DNA of 64,000 nt from Burkholderia sp. WSM2232 (GCF_000472545.1 NZ_AWZV01000011.1:169750-233749), one strand, 5' to 3'. Positions 1 to 9,906 are shown, counted from the first letter of the stretch. Translations and numbers: made by a program. Notes: a model not told the origin generated them from the letters alone.

Positions 1-396
1 CGGGCGCGTCCGTACATCTTCACCACGGCCTCAGTGCCGGGCGCCGCGCACGCGGTGTCGGCAAGCCTGCGCATTATCGGTGGCGCGGAAGGCGATGAGC
101 GGCGCGCGCATCTTCGGCAACTGATCGAGCGCACGCGCGCGATGCTCAAGACTACGCCGTGGGTTCCGGTCGATTCGCATACCGCTGTGCAACCGCTCAT
201 CATCGGCGCGAACGAGGCCACGCTCGAGATCGCCGCCTCGCTCGATCGCGCGGGCCTATGGGTTCCCGCGATCCGCCCGCCTACCGTGCCGACAGGCACC
301 TCACGCTTGCGCATTTCGCTGTCGGCGGCGCATTCGCATGAGGACCTCGACCGGCTCGAAGCAGGCTTGCAACAGACAGGAGCGCGAACCGCATGA
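1..396 (+). CDS. bioF: 8-amino-7-oxononanoate synthase, C-terminal part (5' end outside window)
   Basis: This is the last 131 codons of a PLP-dependent alpha-oxoamine synthase that condenses pimeloyl-ACP (or -CoA) with alanine in biotin synthesis. The reading frame is open from the first base and begins with an RPYIFTTA stretch, the conserved segment just after the PLP-lysine region in BioF. The C-terminal small domain follows (about residues 15-131), with the typical ending rich in [16 protein letters not shown]. The stop overlaps the start of bioD by 4 nt (ATGA), so the two are translationally coupled in the biotin operon. Nothing upstream is visible, so the start and the PLP lysine cannot be checked. 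Confidence 0.93.
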   Translation, partial: RARPYIFTTASVPGAAHAVSASLRIIGGAEGDERRAHLRQLIERTRAMLKTTPWVPVDSHTAVQPLIIGANEATLEIAASLDRAGLWVPAIRPPTVPTGTSRLRISLSAAHSHEDLDRLEAGLQQTGARTA

Positions 397-1142
397 CCTC
401 GCTACCCGTTAATCATCAGATGCCGTCGCAAGCCATGTCGCTATTTGTCACCGGCACGGATACGGAAATCGGCAAGACCTTCGTTTCGTCTGCATTGCTG
501 CGCGGTTTCGCGCGCGAGGGACTGCGAGCCGCTGCAATGAAGCCGATTGCCGCGGGCGCATTTGAGTTGAACGGCGAATTGCACAACGAAGACGCAGATC
601 AGCTCGACGCAGCGTCGAATGTGTTGCTGCCGCCCGAGATGCGCACGCCGTATCTGCTGAAGGAACCGGCCGCGCCGCATATCGCGGCGGCGCTGGAAAA
701 CGTCGCATTCGATATCGACCGCATCGTGGCCTGCCATCGGCAAGCGCTCACGCATGCAGACGTCGTGGTAGTGGAAGGCGTAGGCGGTTTTCGCGTGCCC
801 TTGACCGCGACGCAGGACACTGCCGATCTCGCCGTCGCGTTGAACCTGCCGGTTGTGCTGGTGGTGGGCATGCGGCTTGGCTGCATCAATCACGCGCTGC
901 TGACCGCCGACTCCATTGCCGCGCGCGGTCTCACGCTTGCCGGGTGGGTCGCGAATCGCATCGATCCGGACATGACCTTTCCCGACGAAAACATCGCGTC
1001 GATCCGCGAGCACCTCGCGCGCGAGCATCACGCGCCGTTGCTCGGCATCGTGCCGCATATGAGCCCAGCATCGCCGGAACTCGCCGCCGAAAGGCTCGAC
1101 ATTGAACAGCTATTGCAGACACTGCGTCACTCGCAGCGCTGA
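393..1142 (+). CDS. bioD: ATP-dependent dethiobiotin synthetase
   Basis: Carboxylates 7,8-diaminononanoate with CO2 and ATP to form the ureido ring of dethiobiotin, the third step of biotin ring assembly in the cytosol. The protein has 249 residues. A P-loop GTDTEIGKT lies at residues 21-29, and further on are the MKPIAAG segment that binds substrate and the [11 protein letters not shown] segment of switch-type ATPases. The chosen start overlaps the bioF stop and has AGGAG about 10 nt upstream. A second in-frame ATG at 435 would give the more usual start MSLFVTG, so the first 14 residues are uncertain. It lies 35 nt before bioB in the same operon. Confidence 0.95.
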   Translation: MTSLPVNHQMPSQAMSLFVTGTDTEIGKTFVSSALLRGFAREGLRAAAMKPIAAGAFELNGELHNEDADQLDAASNVLLPPEMRTPYLLKEPAAPHIAAALENVAFDIDRIVACHRQALTHADVVVVEGVGGFRVPLTATQDTADLAVALNLPVVLVVGMRLGCINHALLTADSIAARGLTLAGWVANRIDPDMTFPDENIASIREHLAREHHAPLLGIVPHMSPASPELAAERLDIEQLLQTLRHSQR

Positions 1143-1177
1143 ATCGAACATCCCATTCATTCATGAGGATTGAACAC

Positions 1178-2266
1178 ATGAACCAACTGAACACCGCTGC
1201 GTCGCCTGCGGGCACCCCCGCCGCGAGCAACGCGAACGCCAACCCGAACGCAAACGCCGCCCTCGCGGGCAAACAACTCGCGCGCTGGCGTGTCGCCGAC
1301 ATCGTCGCGTTGTACGAACTGCCGTTCAACGACCTCATGTTCCGCGCACAGCAAACGCATCGCGAGCATTTCGACGCGAACACGGTGCAACTGTCCACGT
1401 TGCTCTCGATCAAGACGGGCGGCTGCGAAGAAGATTGCGCGTATTGTCCGCAGTCGGTACATCACGACACGGGCCTGCAAGCGGACAAGCTGATGCCGGT
1501 GGACGAAGTGCTCGCCGCCGCGAAAGCCGCCAAGGAAAACGGCGCGACGCGCTTCTGCATGGGCGCCGCGTGGCGCAATCCGAAAGACCGGCATCTCGAG
1601 CCGATCAAGGACATGATTCGCGGCGTAAAGGCGATGGGACTGGAAACCTGCGTGACGCTCGGCATGCTGGAAACGCATCAGGCGCAAGCCTTGCGCGAGG
1701 CCGGCCTCGACTACTACAACCACAATCTGGACACGTCGCCCGAGTTCTACGGCCAGATCATTTCCACACGCACGTACCAGGATCGTCTGGACACGCTTGA
1801 ACGCGTGCGCGACGCGGGCATCAATGTGTGCTGCGGCGGGATTGTCGGCTTGGGCGAGTCACGCCGCGAACGCGCGGGCCTGATTGCGCAGTTGGCGAAC
1901 ATGGATCCGTATCCGGAGTCGGTGCCGATCAACAACCTCGTGCAAGTGGAAGGCACGCCACTGACCGGCACGGAAGCGATCGATCCGTTCGAGTTCGTGC
2001 GGACAATCGCGATTGCGCGCATCACCATGCCGCGTGCAATGGTGCGTCTGTCCGCCGGCCGGGAGCAGATGGACGAGGCGCTGCAGGCCATGTGCTTTCT
2101 CGCGGGCGCCAACTCGATTTTCTACGGCGACCAGTTGCTGACGACTAGCAACCCGCAAGCGGAAGCGGACCGCAAACTGCTTTCGCGTCTGGGCATCCGC
2201 GCCGAGGCGGCCCAGAAAATGCCGCTCGAAAAGAGCGGCTGCGAGCACGGTTGCGCTCCCGCGTAA
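1178..2266 (+). CDS. bioB: biotin synthase (radical SAM)
   Basis: Inserts sulfur into dethiobiotin to make biotin. The radical-SAM cluster motif C83-x3-C87-x2-C90 ([13 protein letters not shown]) is intact and binds the [4Fe-4S] cluster. The later [12 protein letters not shown] and [11 protein letters not shown] segments are typical of BioB, and the arginine in RLSAGRE fits the [2Fe-2S] site. The length is 362 residues with a short Asn/Ala-rich N-terminal tail. I chose the ATG at 1178 over one at 1163 because GAGGA at 1165-1169 sits about 8 nt before it and would fall inside the longer version. The C-terminus ends in a Cys-containing tail. The gene is convergent with the next one, with only 6 nt between the two stops. 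Confidence 0.96.
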   Translation: MNQLNTAASPAGTPAASNANANPNANAALAGKQLARWRVADIVALYELPFNDLMFRAQQTHREHFDANTVQLSTLLSIKTGGCEEDCAYCPQSVHHDTGLQADKLMPVDEVLAAAKAAKENGATRFCMGAAWRNPKDRHLEPIKDMIRGVKAMGLETCVTLGMLETHQAQALREAGLDYYNHNLDTSPEFYGQIISTRTYQDRLDTLERVRDAGINVCCGGIVGLGESRRERAGLIAQLANMDPYPESVPINNLVQVEGTPLTGTEAIDPFEFVRTIAIARITMPRAMVRLSAGREQMDEALQAMCFLAGANSIFYGDQLLTTSNPQAEADRKLLSRLGIRAEAAQKMPLEKSGCEHGCAPA

Positions 2267-2272
2267 GGCGCG

Positions 2273-3304
2273 TTACTTCCTGTCGACAACGATCTGGTCG
2301 AAGGTTCCGCCGTCGGAGAAATGAGTTTGCTGCGCTTTTTGCCAGCTGCCAAACATCTCTTCGACGGTGAAGGTCTTGATCGGCTTGAATTCGGCAGCGT
2401 GTTTTGCCAGCACGTTGCTGTCGCGCGGACGCAGATGATGTTGCGCGATGATCTCCTGCGCAGCGGGCGACCACAGGTAGTCGAGATAAGCCTGCGCCTC
2501 CTTGCGCGTGCCGCGCTTGTCGACCACCTTGTCGACAAGCGACACGGGCGGCGCTGCAAGCAGGCTCACCGACGGGTACACCGCCTCGAAGTTGCCCGCG
2601 CCCACGCCGCTGTTCATTAGCGCGACTTCGTTTTCAAACGTGACCAGCACGTCGCCGATGCCGCGTTGCGTGAAAGTGGTCGTCGCGCCGCGGCCGCCCG
2701 TATCGAGCACCGGCACGTTTTTGAAAATGGCCTTTTCGAACTTGAGCGCGTCCGCGTCCGTACCGCCATGCTGCTTGCGATAACCCCACGCGGCGAGGTA
2801 CGTATAGCGTCCGTTGCCGGATGTTTTCGGATTCGCGATCACCACCTGCACGCCCGGTTTGGCGAGGTCGTCCCAGTCCTTGATGTGCTTTGGATTGCCC
2901 TTGCGCACGAGGAACACCATCGTCGTGGTGTACGGCGCGCTGTCGTTCGGCAGACGGGCGCGCCAGTTAGCGGGCAGCAGTTGGCCTTTTTCCGCGAGCA
3001 GGTCGATGTCGTTCGGCTGATTCATTGTCACGACGTCGGCCTGCAAGCCCTGCAATACCGACAGCGCCTGTGCGCTCGACGCGCCATGCGACTGGCGGAT
3101 CGACACGGTCTCGCCGCTTTTCTGTTTGTACGCGGCGATAAAGCCAGCATTGATGTCCTTGTACAACTCGCGCGTCACGTCGTACGACACGTTCATCAGC
3201 GACGCATCCGCGTACGCCGCCGATGCACCGCCAAGCCCGAAGCCTAGCGTAATCGCTGTGACGCCGGCCGCCAGCCAGCGCAATGTCCCCGTCCTGCCTG
3301 CCAT
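2273..3304 (-). CDS. periplasmic sulfate-binding protein (ABC transporter)
   Basis: Predicted periplasmic solute-binding subunit of a sulfate/thiosulfate importer (Sbp/CysP family). It has 343 residues. A Sec signal peptide (basic MAGRTGTLR, then a hydrophobic core ending near SAAYADA) is followed by LMNVSYDVTRELYKDINAGF, the family's opening strand, and by TTFTQRGIGDVLVTFENE, which belongs to the sulfate-binding cleft. The ATG at 3304 has a good GCGGGGA ribosome site. A longer frame upstream to 3346 would place extra residues before the signal and is unlikely. No permease or ATPase genes (cysTWA) lie next to it, so it probably serves a transporter encoded elsewhere. Its expression is likely tied to sulfur supply, but no operator is visible. 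Confidence 0.9.
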   Translation of the reverse strand: MAGRTGTLRWLAAGVTAITLGFGLGGASAAYADASLMNVSYDVTRELYKDINAGFIAAYKQKSGETVSIRQSHGASSAQALSVLQGLQADVVTMNQPNDIDLLAEKGQLLPANWRARLPNDSAPYTTTMVFLVRKGNPKHIKDWDDLAKPGVQVVIANPKTSGNGRYTYLAAWGYRKQHGGTDADALKFEKAIFKNVPVLDTGGRGATTTFTQRGIGDVLVTFENEVALMNSGVGAGNFEAVYPSVSLLAAPPVSLVDKVVDKRGTRKEAQAYLDYLWSPAAQEIIAQHHLRPRDSNVLAKHAAEFKPIKTFTVEEMFGSWQKAQQTHFSDGGTFDQIVVDRK

Positions 3305-3488
3305 GTTGTCCCCGCTGTCGATGATAAAAAGCCGTGGCCGCGCCATTGCGCGGCGTGTAGCGGGATTCTAGCGGATCGCGTTCAGGCCCTGCGCTGCCGC
3401 GCCTGAACGCCGCGGTGCGCGAGTACACGATGCACGGTCCGGACGCATCGACGCGCGTGTCGATACGCCGCTTTTTTCCGACCCACCG

Positions 3489-4091
3489 TCAAACCAGCGC
3501 ATGCTGCGCGACTTCGAGCGGTTCGTCGCGAAAGCGCAGCGGCGCGGCGCAGTGCACCAGCGTGTCGATGAAATACCTGGCCCTCGGCCACGGTCCGAAT
3601 CCGGCTGCGGTGTTGATATGCCCCGCGTCACCGAGATTGACGAAAGCGCTGCCCAAACGCTGCGCGAGTTCACGTGAGCCGGCAAGCGACATCCACGGGT
3701 CCGTTTCGCTGCCGATCAGGATTGACGGCACGCCGAGGCGCCGCGCCTCGAACGTCCCCGCGAACGCAAACTTTTGCGGGCTGGCAGGCGCGACGAACAG
3801 CACGCCGACCACCTCGTTCGCATACGATGCCTGCTGCAAAGCGTGAGCCGCGGCGAGGCAGCCGAAGCTATGCGCGGCGAGCACGAACGGGCCCCGCTCG
3901 CGCGCGAGCAACTCGCACAGCGAGTTGGCCCAGCCGGCGATGTCCGGCGCGTCCCAATCGGCCTGCTCGACGCGCAGCGAGCGCGCGAACTGACGCTCGA
4001 GCCACGTCTGCCAGTGGGCACCCTCGCTGCCATGCAGCCCCGGAACGGTGACGAGCCGCGGCGGCCACGGAGATCTTGCGCATGAATGCAT
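3489..4091 (-). CDS. RBBP9/YdeN-type serine hydrolase
   Basis: A 200-residue alpha/beta hydrolase of the RBBP9/YdeN family, cytosolic by sequence. The opening VTVPGLHGSEGAHWQTWLE, with a HWQ/W segment, is the family hallmark. The nucleophile elbow is AAHSFGCLAA, the acid lies in GSETDPW, and the histidine lies in LGDAGHINTAAGFG near the C-terminus, so the catalytic triad looks complete. The substrate is unknown. The start at 4091 has GAGGGA upstream; a longer frame to 4154 lacks such a site. It stands alone on the minus strand between sbp and a plus-strand dehydrogenase. Confidence 0.85.
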   Translation of the reverse strand: MHSCARSPWPPRLVTVPGLHGSEGAHWQTWLERQFARSLRVEQADWDAPDIAGWANSLCELLARERGPFVLAAHSFGCLAAAHALQQASYANEVVGVLFVAPASPQKFAFAGTFEARRLGVPSILIGSETDPWMSLAGSRELAQRLGSAFVNLGDAGHINTAAGFGPWPRARYFIDTLVHCAAPLRFRDEPLEVAQHALV

Positions 4092-4398
4092 GTCTGTCCC
4101 TCGAAAGAGAACCGGGTAGCCATTGTCCCGCCGCGTGGCGTGCGGACGAACCAAGTTTTTGTGCTTTGTTTATGGGCCGGTGCGAGCGCATGGCAAAGGC
4201 CGCGGCGCACGGTCGTGCGCAATTGCGCGGAATCGCCGACGAAAAAGTAGAATGAAGCCTACCCATAATAGGAGGAGCCCTCATGCCTTGTGCGTCGCGC
4301 GCCGCGCCTCACCCGTCGCCAGCTTCGCAGCCGCGTTGCCGCGTGCGCTGCGCATGCGGCGCGAACGCGAGCCGGTCCTCACACAACGGAGCCGCGGC

Positions 4399-5340
4399 AT
4401 GAAGATTCTCTTCTACATGCCGAACGATGAAGCCGCGGCCTGGTTGCGCGACTTCGCCCGCGCGCTGCCCCAAGCCGAGCTGCGCGAGTGGCAGCCCGGC
4501 GACACGGCGCCCGCCGATTTCGCTGTCGTGTGGCGTCCGCCGCGCGAGCTGCTGGCCGGGCGCGACAATCTGCGCGCGATCTTCAATCTCGGCGCGGGCG
4601 TCGACGCGATTCTCGCGCTGGAGCGCGAGCATCCCGGCAGCCTGCCGCGCAATGCACAATTGATCCGCCTCGAAGACACCGGCATGGCGCCGCAAATGGC
4701 CGAATACGTGATGCACGCCGTGCTGCGTTATCTGCGCCGCTTCGACGAATATCAGACGCTGCAGCGCGAGCGCCGCTGGCAGGTGCTCGACCCGCATCCG
4801 CGTGAGACCTTCAGCGTCGGCGTGCTGGGCCTCGGCGTGCTCGGCGCACATGTCGCGCAAACAGTCGCGGCATTCGGCATGCCGGTGCGCGGTTATAGCC
4901 GCAGCACGAAGCAGGTGGAAGGCATCACGACCTTCGCCGGGCAAGCCGGGTTCGACGCGTTTCTCGACGGCCTGAAAGTACTCGTCAACCTGCTGCCGCA
5001 TACGCCGGATACGGCGAACGTGCTGAACGCCCGCACCTTTTCGAAGCTCGCGCGCGGCGCATATCTGATTAACGTGGCGCGCGGCGCGCATCTCGTGGAA
5101 GCCGATCTGCTGGACGCGCTCGCGAGCGGCCAACTCGCCGCCGCCACGCTCGACGTATTCCAGCACGAGCCGTTGCCGCCGGATCATCCGTTCTGGCAGG
5201 AGCCGCGCATCACAATTACGCCGCACGTGTCGGCGCTCACGTTGCGTGAAGAAAGCGTCGCACAGATCGCGCAGAAGCTGCTCGCGCTCGAACGCGGCGA
5301 AGCCGTCAGCGGTGTCGTGAACATCGAGCGCGGATATTGA
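4399..5340 (+). CDS. ghrA: 2-hydroxyacid dehydrogenase, glyoxylate/hydroxypyruvate reductase A type
   Basis: An NAD(P)H-dependent reductase of 2-oxoacids such as glyoxylate and hydroxypyruvate. The protein has 313 residues, the usual GhrA length. The Rossmann motif VGVLGLGVLG lies at about residues 140-150. The catalytic residues R228 (NVARG), E257 (QHEPLP) and H276 (TPHVSA) of D-isomer dehydrogenases are all present. The ATG at 4399 has GGAG about 8 nt upstream. The frame stays open back to 4123, but that stretch is arginine-rich and not protein-like. The exact substrate is inferred from family resemblance only, so the symbol is tentative. It is followed 73 nt later by HMG-CoA lyase on the same strand. 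Confidence 0.88.
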   Translation: MKILFYMPNDEAAAWLRDFARALPQAELREWQPGDTAPADFAVVWRPPRELLAGRDNLRAIFNLGAGVDAILALEREHPGSLPRNAQLIRLEDTGMAPQMAEYVMHAVLRYLRRFDEYQTLQRERRWQVLDPHPRETFSVGVLGLGVLGAHVAQTVAAFGMPVRGYSRSTKQVEGITTFAGQAGFDAFLDGLKVLVNLLPHTPDTANVLNARTFSKLARGAYLINVARGAHLVEADLLDALASGQLAAATLDVFQHEPLPPDHPFWQEPRITITPHVSALTLREESVAQIAQKLLALERGEAVSGVVNIERGY

Positions 5341-5413
5341 CCGGCGCCGACCCTATTATCAGGCGCACCGCTGCCGCAGGTTTGTTGCGCGGATCACCTA
5401 GAGGAGACACAAC

Positions 5414-6340
5414 ATGAACGTACCGCAGCAAGTGAAGATCGTCGAAGTCGGCCCGCGTGACGGTCTGCAAAACGAGAAGGATTTCGTCCCTACCGCAACC
5501 AAGGTGGAGCTGATCAACCGGCTCTCCGCAGCGGGTTTTCGCAACGTCGAGGCCGCGTCGTTCGTATCGCCGAAGTGGGTGCCGCAAATGGCCGACGGCG
5601 CCGACGTAATGGCCAGCATCGAGCGGCGCCCCGGCACGCTGTATTCGGTGCTGACGCCGAACCTGCGCGGCTTCGAAGGGGCGCTCGCCGCACGCGCCGA
5701 CGAGATCGTGATCTTCGGCGCTGCGAGCGAAGCGTTCTCGCAGAAGAACATCAATTGCAGCATCGCGGAAAGCATCGAACGGTTCGCGCCGGTCGCGCAG
5801 GCGGCCAAACAGCATGGTTTGCGCATGCGCGGCAGCGTTTCGTGCGCGCTCGGCTGCCCGTATCAGGGCGAGGTGCCGGTTGCGTCGGTGGTCGACGTGG
5901 TGCAGCGCTTCGCGGCGCTCGGCTGCGATGAGATCGACATCGCGGATACGATCGGCGTGGGCACGCCCAACCGCACGCGCGAAGTGTTCGAGGCCGTGAC
6001 CCGCGTGTTTCCGCGCGAGCGGCTCTCCGGGCACTTTCACGACACGTACGGCCAGGCGCTCGCGAACATTTATGCCGCTTTGCAGGAAGGCATCGAGATC
6101 TATCACGCGTCGGTGGCGGGGCTCGGCGGCTGTCCGTATGCGAAGGGCGCAACCGGCAATGTCGCGACCGAAGACGTGCTGTACCTGATGAACGGCCTCG
6201 GCATTCAAACCGGTATCGACCTCGCGCAGGTCGTCGCCATCGGCGATTTCATCTCGACGGCGATAGGCCGGCCGAACGTGTCGCGCGCGGGCAAGGCGCT
6301 GCTTGCAAAGGCGCGCAGCGAAGCGGCCAACTGTGTGTGA
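5414..6340 (+). CDS. mvaB: hydroxymethylglutaryl-CoA lyase
   Basis: Cleaves (S)-HMG-CoA to acetyl-CoA and acetoacetate, the last step of leucine breakdown. The protein has 308 residues and a TIM-barrel of the HMGL family. R15-D16 lies in EVGPRDGLQNE (catalytic Arg and metal-binding Asp), the metal-binding H207-F-H209 lies in GHFHDTYGQ, and the active-site loop GLGGCPYAKGATGN carries C240, the catalytic cysteine. A strong GAGGAGA ribosome site lies 8 nt before the ATG. No other leucine-degradation genes lie in the window. The short gap to the next gene (42 nt) suggests a shared transcript. Confidence 0.95.
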   Translation: MNVPQQVKIVEVGPRDGLQNEKDFVPTATKVELINRLSAAGFRNVEAASFVSPKWVPQMADGADVMASIERRPGTLYSVLTPNLRGFEGALAARADEIVIFGAASEAFSQKNINCSIAESIERFAPVAQAAKQHGLRMRGSVSCALGCPYQGEVPVASVVDVVQRFAALGCDEIDIADTIGVGTPNRTREVFEAVTRVFPRERLSGHFHDTYGQALANIYAALQEGIEIYHASVAGLGGCPYAKGATGNVATEDVLYLMNGLGIQTGIDLAQVVAIGDFISTAIGRPNVSRAGKALLAKARSEAANCV

Positions 6341-6382
6341 ACACTGCGAACCAGGCAGACTCAACCAACAGGACCTGAAACG

Positions 6383-6904
6383 ATGACGGACCACGCTTTT
6401 CTCGACTCCGACGACCTGACCGCCTTGCCCGATTCCGCTCGCCGCGTCGCGCTGTTGTTGCGCGAGCGCGGTCACGCGGGCCGCATCGTGATGCTGCCGG
6501 AAACCGGCAAGACTTCCGCCGAAGCCGCCGCCGGCCTCGGTTGCTCCGTCGCGCAGATCGCCAAGTCGATCCTGTTTCGCCGCCGCGAAGACGACGCGCC
6601 GGTGCTGGTGGTCGCGAGCGGCGCCAATCGCGTGGATGAAAAAAAGGTCGCGGCACAGGTGGGCGAGATTGGCCGCGCGGACGCGAAGTTCGTCCGCGAG
6701 AAAACCGGCTATGCGATTGGCGGCGTGTGTCCGGTCGGCCATGCGGTCGAACCGGTCACGCTGATCGACGAGGATCTGCTCGCGCTCGACAGCTTGTGGG
6801 CCGCGGCCGGCCACCCTCACGCGGTGTTCAATCTGACCGCGCAGGAACTGATCGCGCTGACGGGTGCGCCGGTGGTCGATGTGGCGCTGCGCGAAACGGC
6901 CTGA
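6383..6904 (+). CDS. YbaK/aminoacyl-tRNA deacylase domain protein
   Basis: A 173-residue stand-alone editing-domain protein of the YbaK/ProX family, which hydrolyses mischarged aminoacyl-tRNAs in trans (Cys- or Ala-tRNA-Pro in studied members). The diagnostic segments are the [23 protein letters not shown] stretch (split across residues about 48-70), the K of the AKSILF motif, and [12 protein letters not shown] with its glycine loop. Which mischarged tRNA it edits cannot be read from sequence. It sits between HMG-CoA lyase and a DUF1289 gene, in a series of closely packed plus-strand genes. Confidence 0.88.
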   Translation: MTDHAFLDSDDLTALPDSARRVALLLRERGHAGRIVMLPETGKTSAEAAAGLGCSVAQIAKSILFRRREDDAPVLVVASGANRVDEKKVAAQVGEIGRADAKFVREKTGYAIGGVCPVGHAVEPVTLIDEDLLALDSLWAAAGHPHAVFNLTAQELIALTGAPVVDVALRETA

Positions 6905-6947
6905 CGCGATGGCAGCAGACAACCACCACGCGACCAAAGGAGGCAGT

Positions 6948-7136
6948 GTGCCTTCGCCGTGCATCAATGTGTGCCGCATGGACGCGTCGACCGGCTGGTG
7001 CGAAGGGTGCCTGCGCACCATCGACGAAATAGCCGGCTGGTCGCTCTACGACGACGACGAGAAACGCGCGGTATGGGACGCGCTCGACTCGCGCCATGCA
7101 CAGTTCGTTGCAAGCCACGCGAAGGTGCAGCGATGA
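6948..7136 (+). CDS. DUF1289 small cysteine-rich protein
   Basis: A 62-residue protein with the DUF1289 signature: [17 protein letters not shown] followed by [13 protein letters not shown]. Four cysteines form two CxxxC/CxxC pairs and suggest a metal site, though no function is established for the family. The start is decided by the ribosome site: an ideal AAAGGAGG at 6936-6943 precedes a GTG at 6948, which gives the family's normal N-terminus. An upstream in-frame ATG at 6909 would add 13 poorly conserved residues and has no ribosome site. Its TGA overlaps the ATG of the next gene (ATGA), so the two are translationally coupled. Confidence 0.85.
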   Translation: MPSPCINVCRMDASTGWCEGCLRTIDEIAGWSLYDDDEKRAVWDALDSRHAQFVASHAKVQR

Positions 7137-7624
7137 ACGCGCCGCCGCGTATTGTTACGATTGGCGAGACCTTTAGCGCGACTCTCGCGTTGTCTGTCGA
7201 TTCCGTTAAAACATTCGCCACGCTCGTCAACGACCTCAACCCGCTGCATCATGACGAAGCGTATGCCGCGCAAAGCCGCTTTGGCGGTCTTATCGCATCC
7301 GGCACGCAGCCTACCGCCCACTTCATGGCGCTGCTCGCCACGCATTTTTCGACCTATGCGCAACCGCTCGGACTCGAGTTCGACATCAAGCTGAAAAAGG
7401 CCGCGCACGCGGGCGACACGCTCGTCATGAGCTGGCGTGTGCGCGATGCTTACTGGAAGCCGAGCCTGAACGGCGACCTCACGCATCTGGAAGGCACGGT
7501 CACGAATCAGCGCGGCGAAGTCGCCTTAGTCGGCGCCTCGACCATTCTGGTCATGCCGAAAGCTGGCACGCCTGTCGACGCCGGCGTCAATATCAGTTGC
7601 GGCAGCGGCGCCGCCACGTCATGA
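7133..7624 (+). CDS. MaoC-like (R)-hydratase/dehydratase domain protein
   Basis: A 163-residue single hot-dog-fold protein of the MaoC/enoyl-CoA hydratase type. The motif [18 protein letters not shown] contains the catalytic Asp and His (D..NPLHxD), and [12 protein letters not shown] is the following conserved turn. It probably hydrates an acyl-CoA (R-specific), but the substrate is unknown. The ATG overlaps the DUF1289 stop by 4 nt and its own TGA overlaps the next gene by 4 nt, so the three form one translational unit. Confidence 0.88.
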   Translation: MNAPPRIVTIGETFSATLALSVDSVKTFATLVNDLNPLHHDEAYAAQSRFGGLIASGTQPTAHFMALLATHFSTYAQPLGLEFDIKLKKAAHAGDTLVMSWRVRDAYWKPSLNGDLTHLEGTVTNQRGEVALVGASTILVMPKAGTPVDAGVNISCGSGAATS

Positions 7625-8559
7625 ACGCCCTGCCTGCGTCCGTGCGCGTGTTCGAGCGAGGCTGGCTCTCCTCGAACAATGTTCTGATCGTCGACGACAG
7701 GAGCGCCGCACTCGTCGATACAGGCTATGCAACGCATGCGCATCAAACGCGTGCGCTCGTGCAGCAGGCGCTTGGCGCACGGCCGCTCGATCTGATCGTC
7801 AACACACACTTGCACTCCGATCATTGCGGCGGCAATGCGCTGTTGCAGGCAACGTGGCCATGCCGCACGCTGATTCCCGCGTCGGAAGCCGAGGCCGTGC
7901 GCGACTGGGACGAAGCGCGCCTCACGTTTCGCGCCACCGGGCAGACCTGCGAGCGCTTCACCTTCACGGGCACGCTCGCGCCGGGCGCGACGCTGCGCCT
8001 GGGCGCACTCGACTGGCAGGTGCTCGGCGCGCCCGGCCACGATCCGCATTCGCTCATGCTGTACTGCGCGGCCGAACGCGTGTTGATCAGCGCCGACGCG
8101 CTCTGGGAAAACGGCTTTGGCGTGATCTTTCCGGAACTGGAAGGCGAGAGCGGCTTTGCGGAACAGCAGGCCGTGCTCGAAACGATTGCGGCCCTCGACG
8201 TGCGCCTCGCGATTCCCGGTCACGGCGCGCCGTTCGCAAATGTCGAAGAGGCGCTGCAACGCGCTTTCTCGCGGCTCGCATGGCTGCGCGCCGACCCCGC
8301 TCGCAACGCCAGGAACGCGCTAAAGGTGTTGATCGTCTTCAAGCTGCTCGAGGTGCGCGCAATGAGCTTTGCGACGCTGTTGCGCATGCTCGACAACGCA
8401 ATGGCCATGCGTGCGGCTGCCTCCATGCTGAAACCGCGTGGCGAATGGCCCGCGCTTATGAAAGCACTTGTTGAAGAACTGGCCGCCGGGAATGGGCCGC
8501 TCACGGTGGACGGCGAGCAGATCGTTGCCAGAGCAACCGTACACGCGTCTGAGCAATAG
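7621..8559 (+). CDS. metallo-beta-lactamase-fold hydrolase
   Basis: A 312-residue enzyme of the metallo-beta-lactamase superfamily. The zinc motif NTHLHSDHCGG lies at residues 61-71 (H63, H65, D67, H68). The later APGHDPHS and SADALWENGFG segments supply the third His and the bridging Asp, and IPGHG near residue 200 supplies another His. The C-terminal third (about 230-312) is helical, as in proteins with an extra dimerisation or DNA-binding-like tail, but I cannot name it. It is the last gene of the DUF1289 / MaoC / MBL overlapping set, which suggests a shared thioester- or ester-related role. That link is inference. Confidence 0.86.
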   Translation: MNALPASVRVFERGWLSSNNVLIVDDRSAALVDTGYATHAHQTRALVQQALGARPLDLIVNTHLHSDHCGGNALLQATWPCRTLIPASEAEAVRDWDEARLTFRATGQTCERFTFTGTLAPGATLRLGALDWQVLGAPGHDPHSLMLYCAAERVLISADALWENGFGVIFPELEGESGFAEQQAVLETIAALDVRLAIPGHGAPFANVEEALQRAFSRLAWLRADPARNARNALKVLIVFKLLEVRAMSFATLLRMLDNAMAMRAAASMLKPRGEWPALMKALVEELAAGNGPLTVDGEQIVARATVHASEQ

Positions 8560-8892
8560 CAGGCTGAAAGGGCGAAGAGCGCAGCAGGCAAGCGCAAAAA
8601 ACCGCGAAAGCGCTACTCCAAAAAGAAAGCCGCTCAACCCGTTAAGGCGAGCGGCGCAATTTCTGTCGGACGTGATCAGCGTCTCGTTGAATGATACGCG
8701 CGCGCGATTTTGGACCGCATCGGTGATTTCCCTACAGATGCTTGACGGCGGCTGTACGCCGCGCCTACGCGCCGGGCGGCCAAACGCGGTTGACATTCGC
8801 CGCCGCACCTTCATTGCTCCGCTCATATGAACATACGCGGTTTTGCTTTGCAATCCGTAGCATTGCGTCGGCAGCAATCCCGCTGATCGCTT
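8560..8892. other. gene-free stretch between convergent genes
   Basis: No protein frame here resembles a real gene. It contains a hairpin with a T-run on the minus strand (listed as a terminator at 8620-8655). The remainder is plain sequence with lower GC than its neighbours. Confidence 0.5.
8620..8655 (-). terminator. probable Rho-independent terminator
   Basis: Inverted repeat GCCGCTC (8629-8635) / GAGCGGC (8649-8655). Read on the minus strand, the hairpin is followed by TTTCTTTTT. It lies about 240 nt past the stop of the minus-strand EamA gene. Confidence 0.45.
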
Positions 8893-9792
8893 TCAGACCG
8901 TGGGCACCCGCCTTTGCGGCACGATTCGCCAGCCGAGATTGACGCCGGCGGCTGCGAGCAGAATCAGCACCGCGCCCAGCACCTGTATCCACGCGAGCGT
9001 CTGCCCAAACGCAATCCGGTCGACGATGATTGCGACCACCGGATAGATAAAAGACAGGGCGCCGGTCATCGCAGTGGGCAGTTTCTGAATCGCGCCGTAC
9101 AGCAGTACATACATGAGGCCGGTATTCACGACGCCCAGCACGATCAGTTCGAGCCATTGCACGCCGGTCGCGGGCAGCGCATCGAAACGCACCAGCGGCG
9201 CGAGCATCACCACGCCGAGCGACACCTGGATCAGCGCAATCAGATGCGGCGGCGTGCCCTTCAGACGTTTGGTGATGATGGACGACACCGCATACATGGC
9301 CGCCGCGCCGACCGCATAGCCGATGCCGACCAGATACTGCCCCGGCACTGCCAGCACCGCGGGCTCGACTTTGACGACGAACACGAGCCCGACGAACGCG
9401 AGCAGCAGCCAGATCACCGTGGACGCGCTGATACGCTCGCGAAACACGAGCGCGCCGAGCGCGACCAACATGAAGGGCTGCGTGTTGTAGACGGCGGTCG
9501 CCATCGAGATCGACGCACGCGAGTACGCGGCGAACAGCAGCACCCAGTTCGCGACAATTGCCGCGCCCCCTAGAAGCGCGAGGCCGAGCATCTTCCACGA
9601 AAACAGCTGGCGTCTGAAAAGGCCGAGCACCGCGCACACGAGCGCGAGCGTCGCACCGCCGAAGATGCAGCGAAAGAACACTACGTTGAACGGGCTTTGC
9701 TGCGACGACACGACCAGCCAGCCAATCGTGCCGGACATCAGCATTGCCATACTCATCTCCGCGGCACCGCGGCGGATTTCGTTTGAAGCCAT
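8893..9792 (-). CDS. EamA/DMT family inner-membrane exporter
   Basis: A 299-residue drug/metabolite transporter with two EamA repeats and about ten hydrophobic segments. The first repeat (about 10-145) includes FNVVFFRCIFGGATLALV, and the second (about 155-290) ends in WIQVLGAVLILLAAAGVNL. Members export amino acids or other small metabolites. The ATG at 9792 has GAGGA about 7 nt upstream; a frame continuing to 9825 would add 11 polar residues. It is divergent from an Lrp-type regulator, the usual pairing for amino-acid exporters, so regulation by that neighbour is likely. Confidence 0.88.
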   Translation of the reverse strand: MASNEIRRGAAEMSMAMLMSGTIGWLVVSSQQSPFNVVFFRCIFGGATLALVCAVLGLFRRQLFSWKMLGLALLGGAAIVANWVLLFAAYSRASISMATAVYNTQPFMLVALGALVFRERISASTVIWLLLAFVGLVFVVKVEPAVLAVPGQYLVGIGYAVGAAAMYAVSSIITKRLKGTPPHLIALIQVSLGVVMLAPLVRFDALPATGVQWLELIVLGVVNTGLMYVLLYGAIQKLPTAMTGALSFIYPVVAIIVDRIAFGQTLAWIQVLGAVLILLAAAGVNLGWRIVPQRRVPTV

Positions 9793-9906
9793 GATTCGAT
9801 CCTCGAATTGATTGCTGCATGGCAAGCAGTGTAAATAATCCGAAGCCGCGAAAACATGGATAAAATTAAGCCATCGCCCGACAGCACCTCATATTCGAAG
9901 GCTGAT